Positions 62,616 through 64,000 of a stretch of 64,000 nucleotides of DNA are shown in pieces. The position numbers and the translations under genes were made by a program. Positions within the stretch are counted from its first letter, which is position 1; the number at the start of each line of letters is the position of its first letter. Under the pieces are notes generated by a model. It saw only the letters and a list, made by a program, of their open reading frames with translations, searched no databases and had not been told where the DNA came from. This DNA comes from Halorubrum hochsteinianum (lineage in GTDB: Archaea > Halobacteriota > Halobacteria > Halobacteriales > Haloferacaceae), in the NCBI RefSeq assembly GCF_023702125.1, contig NZ_CP098415.1, positions 1,364,001 to 1,428,000 on the forward strand. Reading direction: 5' to 3'.

Positions 62616-63896
62616 ATGACCGCTTCACGCGCACCGGCCGAGCCGACGGTCCGGGACTTCGAAGCGACGGTCGAGTCCGTCCACGGCCGCGAGATCGTCC
62701 TCGACGAGACGTACTTCTACCCCGAGTCCGGCGGCCAGCCGGCCGACAGGGGGACGCTCGACGGCCACCTCGTCGACGACGTGGTCGAGCGCGACGGCGT
62801 CGTCGTCCACTCGCTCGATGCCGACCCGGAGGCCCTCTCGCTCGCGGCCGGCGACGCGGTGACGGGGCTGATCGACGACGCGTTCCGCACCTACTGCGCC
62901 CGCGCCCACACCGCCTCGCACGTGCTGTACGGAGCCGCGCGCCGGATCGCCGACGACCTCGGCTACGCCGGCTTCGACATCTCCGAGACGAAGGTCCGCG
63001 TCGACCTGACGACCGCCGAGCCGCTGGGCGACGGCGACCTGATCGAGTTGGAGCGGCTCGCCAACCGTGCCGTCTGGGACTCGCTGCCCGTCTCGTGGGA
63101 GACCCACTCGGCCGAAGACGCGCGCGATATCGACGGGATCGCCTTCAACACGAAGACGGAGGAGGGCGCGATGAGCGACGGCGCGGTCCGCGTCGTGACC
63201 GTCGGCGGCGCGAGCCCGGCGGGGGACGACGAGACCCCGGACGCCGAGCCGTGGGACGTCGCCGCCTGCGGTGGCACCCACGTCTCGAACACCGCGGAGA
63301 TCGGCCCGGTCGCGGTGCTGGACCGGTCGAACCCCGGCGAGGGCGTCACGCGCGTCGAGTTCGCCGTCGGCCCGACGGCGATAGACGAGATCGGCGCGGT
63401 CCACGCCGCGGCGCTCGACGCCGCGACGACGCTCGACGCACGCGTCGGCGACCTCCCGGACGCGGTCGCCCGCCTCCGAGAGGAGGCCGATCGGCTGGAG
63501 GCCGACCTGCGGGACGCCCGCGAGGAGCTGCTCGCGGCCCGGCTGCGCGACCTGCCGACCGCCGAGGTCGACGGCGCGCGGTGGGCGATCGGTACGGTCG
63601 ACGACGCCGACCCGAACGAGCTCCGGGAGCCGGCCGCCGAGGCGCTCGCCGCGGGGGCGGGAGACGCCGGCGACGGTCCCGACGCCCTCGCCGCGGTCGG
63701 AACGGGTGACGCCCCGTTCGTCGTAGTCGCGGTCGCGGACGACGCCGCGGGCGACGCCGGGATCGACGCGGGCGAGGTCGTCGACGCGGTCACCGACGAG
63801 TTCGGCGGCGGCGGGGGCGGGGGCCCGACGTTCGCGCAGGGCGGCGGGCTCGACGCCGACCCCGCGGCGGTCGCGGCGTGGCTCCGGGAGCGATGA
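62616..63896 (+). CDS. Alanyl-tRNA editing protein AlaX (long form with DHHA1)
   Basis: This 426-residue free-standing editing factor hydrolyses Ser- or Gly-tRNA(Ala). Zinc-site motifs are HTASHVLYGAARRI (HxxxH) and CGGTHVSNTAEIG (CxxxH). The N-terminal beta domain contains DETYFYPESGGQPADRGTL. A coiled coil (RLREEADRLEADLRDAREEL) leads to a C-terminal DHHA1 domain with a Gly-rich end (FGGGGGGGPTFAQGGG), as in AlaX-L. It overlaps the next gene by four bases. Confidence 0.92.
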   Translation: MTASRAPAEPTVRDFEATVESVHGREIVLDETYFYPESGGQPADRGTLDGHLVDDVVERDGVVVHSLDADPEALSLAAGDAVTGLIDDAFRTYCARAHTASHVLYGAARRIADDLGYAGFDISETKVRVDLTTAEPLGDGDLIELERLANRAVWDSLPVSWETHSAEDARDIDGIAFNTKTEEGAMSDGAVRVVTVGGASPAGDDETPDAEPWDVAACGGTHVSNTAEIGPVAVLDRSNPGEGVTRVEFAVGPTAIDEIGAVHAAALDAATTLDARVGDLPDAVARLREEADRLEADLRDAREELLAARLRDLPTAEVDGARWAIGTVDDADPNELREPAAEALAAGAGDAGDGPDALAAVGTGDAPFVVVAVADDAAGDAGIDAGEVVDAVTDEFGGGGGGGPTFAQGGGLDADPAAVAAWLRER

Positions 63897-64000
63897 CCGG
63901 GAAGCTCGGTCCCGACGCCCTCGCGGCCGCGCTCGCGGCGACCGGCGCGGACGACCCGGCGGTGCGGCAGGGACCCGCCTACGGCGAGGACGCGGCCGCG
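63893..64000 (+). CDS. AIR synthase-like (HypE/PurM superfamily) protein, 5' part only
   Basis: ATG 63893 overlaps the AlaX stop (ATGA) and the frame is open to the window end. The 36 visible codons read MTGKLGPDALAAALAATGAD, then DPAVRQGPAYGEDAAA. The run PAYGEDAAA is the start of the ATP-binding segment typical of AIR-synthase-related and HypE-like proteins. The rest lies outside the window, so the subfamily cannot be settled. Confidence 0.7.
   Translation, partial: MTGKLGPDALAAALAATGADDPAVRQGPAYGEDAAA

Overview
The window is chromosomal DNA of a haloarchaeon. It is strongly GC-rich, its proteins are acidic, many genes look leaderless with an AT-rich TATA element about 25 nt before the start codon, and it carries haloarchaeal marker genes: an archaellum (arl) cluster, DpsA, Hef, Tfx, HVO_2523-type and Hvo_1808-type proteins, a HalX response regulator and archaeal RNase P RNA. 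The gene content and the dispersed repeats suggest Halorubrum or a close relative; that placement is inference. No rRNA, tRNA, CRISPR array, transposase or integrase was found.

Layout. 1-2.2 kb: ribosomal stalk operon L1-L10-L12 on the minus strand with a structured leader. 2.4-6.8 kb: an acyl-CoA (propionyl-CoA type) carboxylase, pccB-pccX-small membrane protein-pccA. 7.2-13.6 kb: small regulators and enzymes (a stop-interrupted membrane protein, SWIM and TRAM proteins, Tfx, an AstE/AspA-like deacylase, an MBL hydrolase, a Moco oxidoreductase) and a VapBC pair. 13.6-16.2 kb: Hef repair helicase-nuclease. 16.4-25 kb: acyl-CoA ligase, metY-metX, a RecJ-like DHH phosphoesterase and a second Moco oxidoreductase. 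25-42.6 kb: motility region, with a HalX regulator, KaiC-like ATPase, wHTH regulator, two archaellins, a large surface glycoprotein, cheY-cheC-cheD and arlCE-F-G-H-I-J. 42.7-48.4 kb: epimerase, HtpX, RNase P RNA, AMMECR1, a DtxR-type metal-regulator operon behind two perfect TTAGG-N4-CCTAA dyads, and DpsA convergent with it. 48.5-52.9 kb: NAD salvage (nicotinate phosphoribosyltransferase and nicotinamidase) around a surface metalloprotease-like protein. 53-56 kb: zinc-finger microprotein, crtB, hisD. 56.1-60.6 kb: phosphonate-type ABC transporter phnD-C-E-E with a HAD hydrolase. 60.7-64 kb: IscA-like carrier, small conserved proteins, dodecin, an AlaX editing protein and the start of an AIR-synthase-like gene.

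The most striking feature not explained by genes is a dispersed intergenic element of about 250 bp present five times (about 6.8, 8.8, 18.8, 44.7 and 62.3 kb). Each full copy folds into three hairpins whose stems differ between copies yet still pair, i.e. compensatory change. Six of seven non-Watson-Crick positions become G.U on the same strand, which points to a transcribed RNA. In three of five copies that strand starts 36-45 nt after the 3' end of a gene of the same orientation (pccA, metX, rnpB). I cannot match this element to a named family.

Secondary points are microORFs filling the arl intergenic spacers, a 20-bp minisatellite repeating a gene's stop codon, two palindromes in front of cheY, tandem repeats upstream of phnD, and an autoregulated-looking DtxR operon that encodes uncharacterised small proteins.
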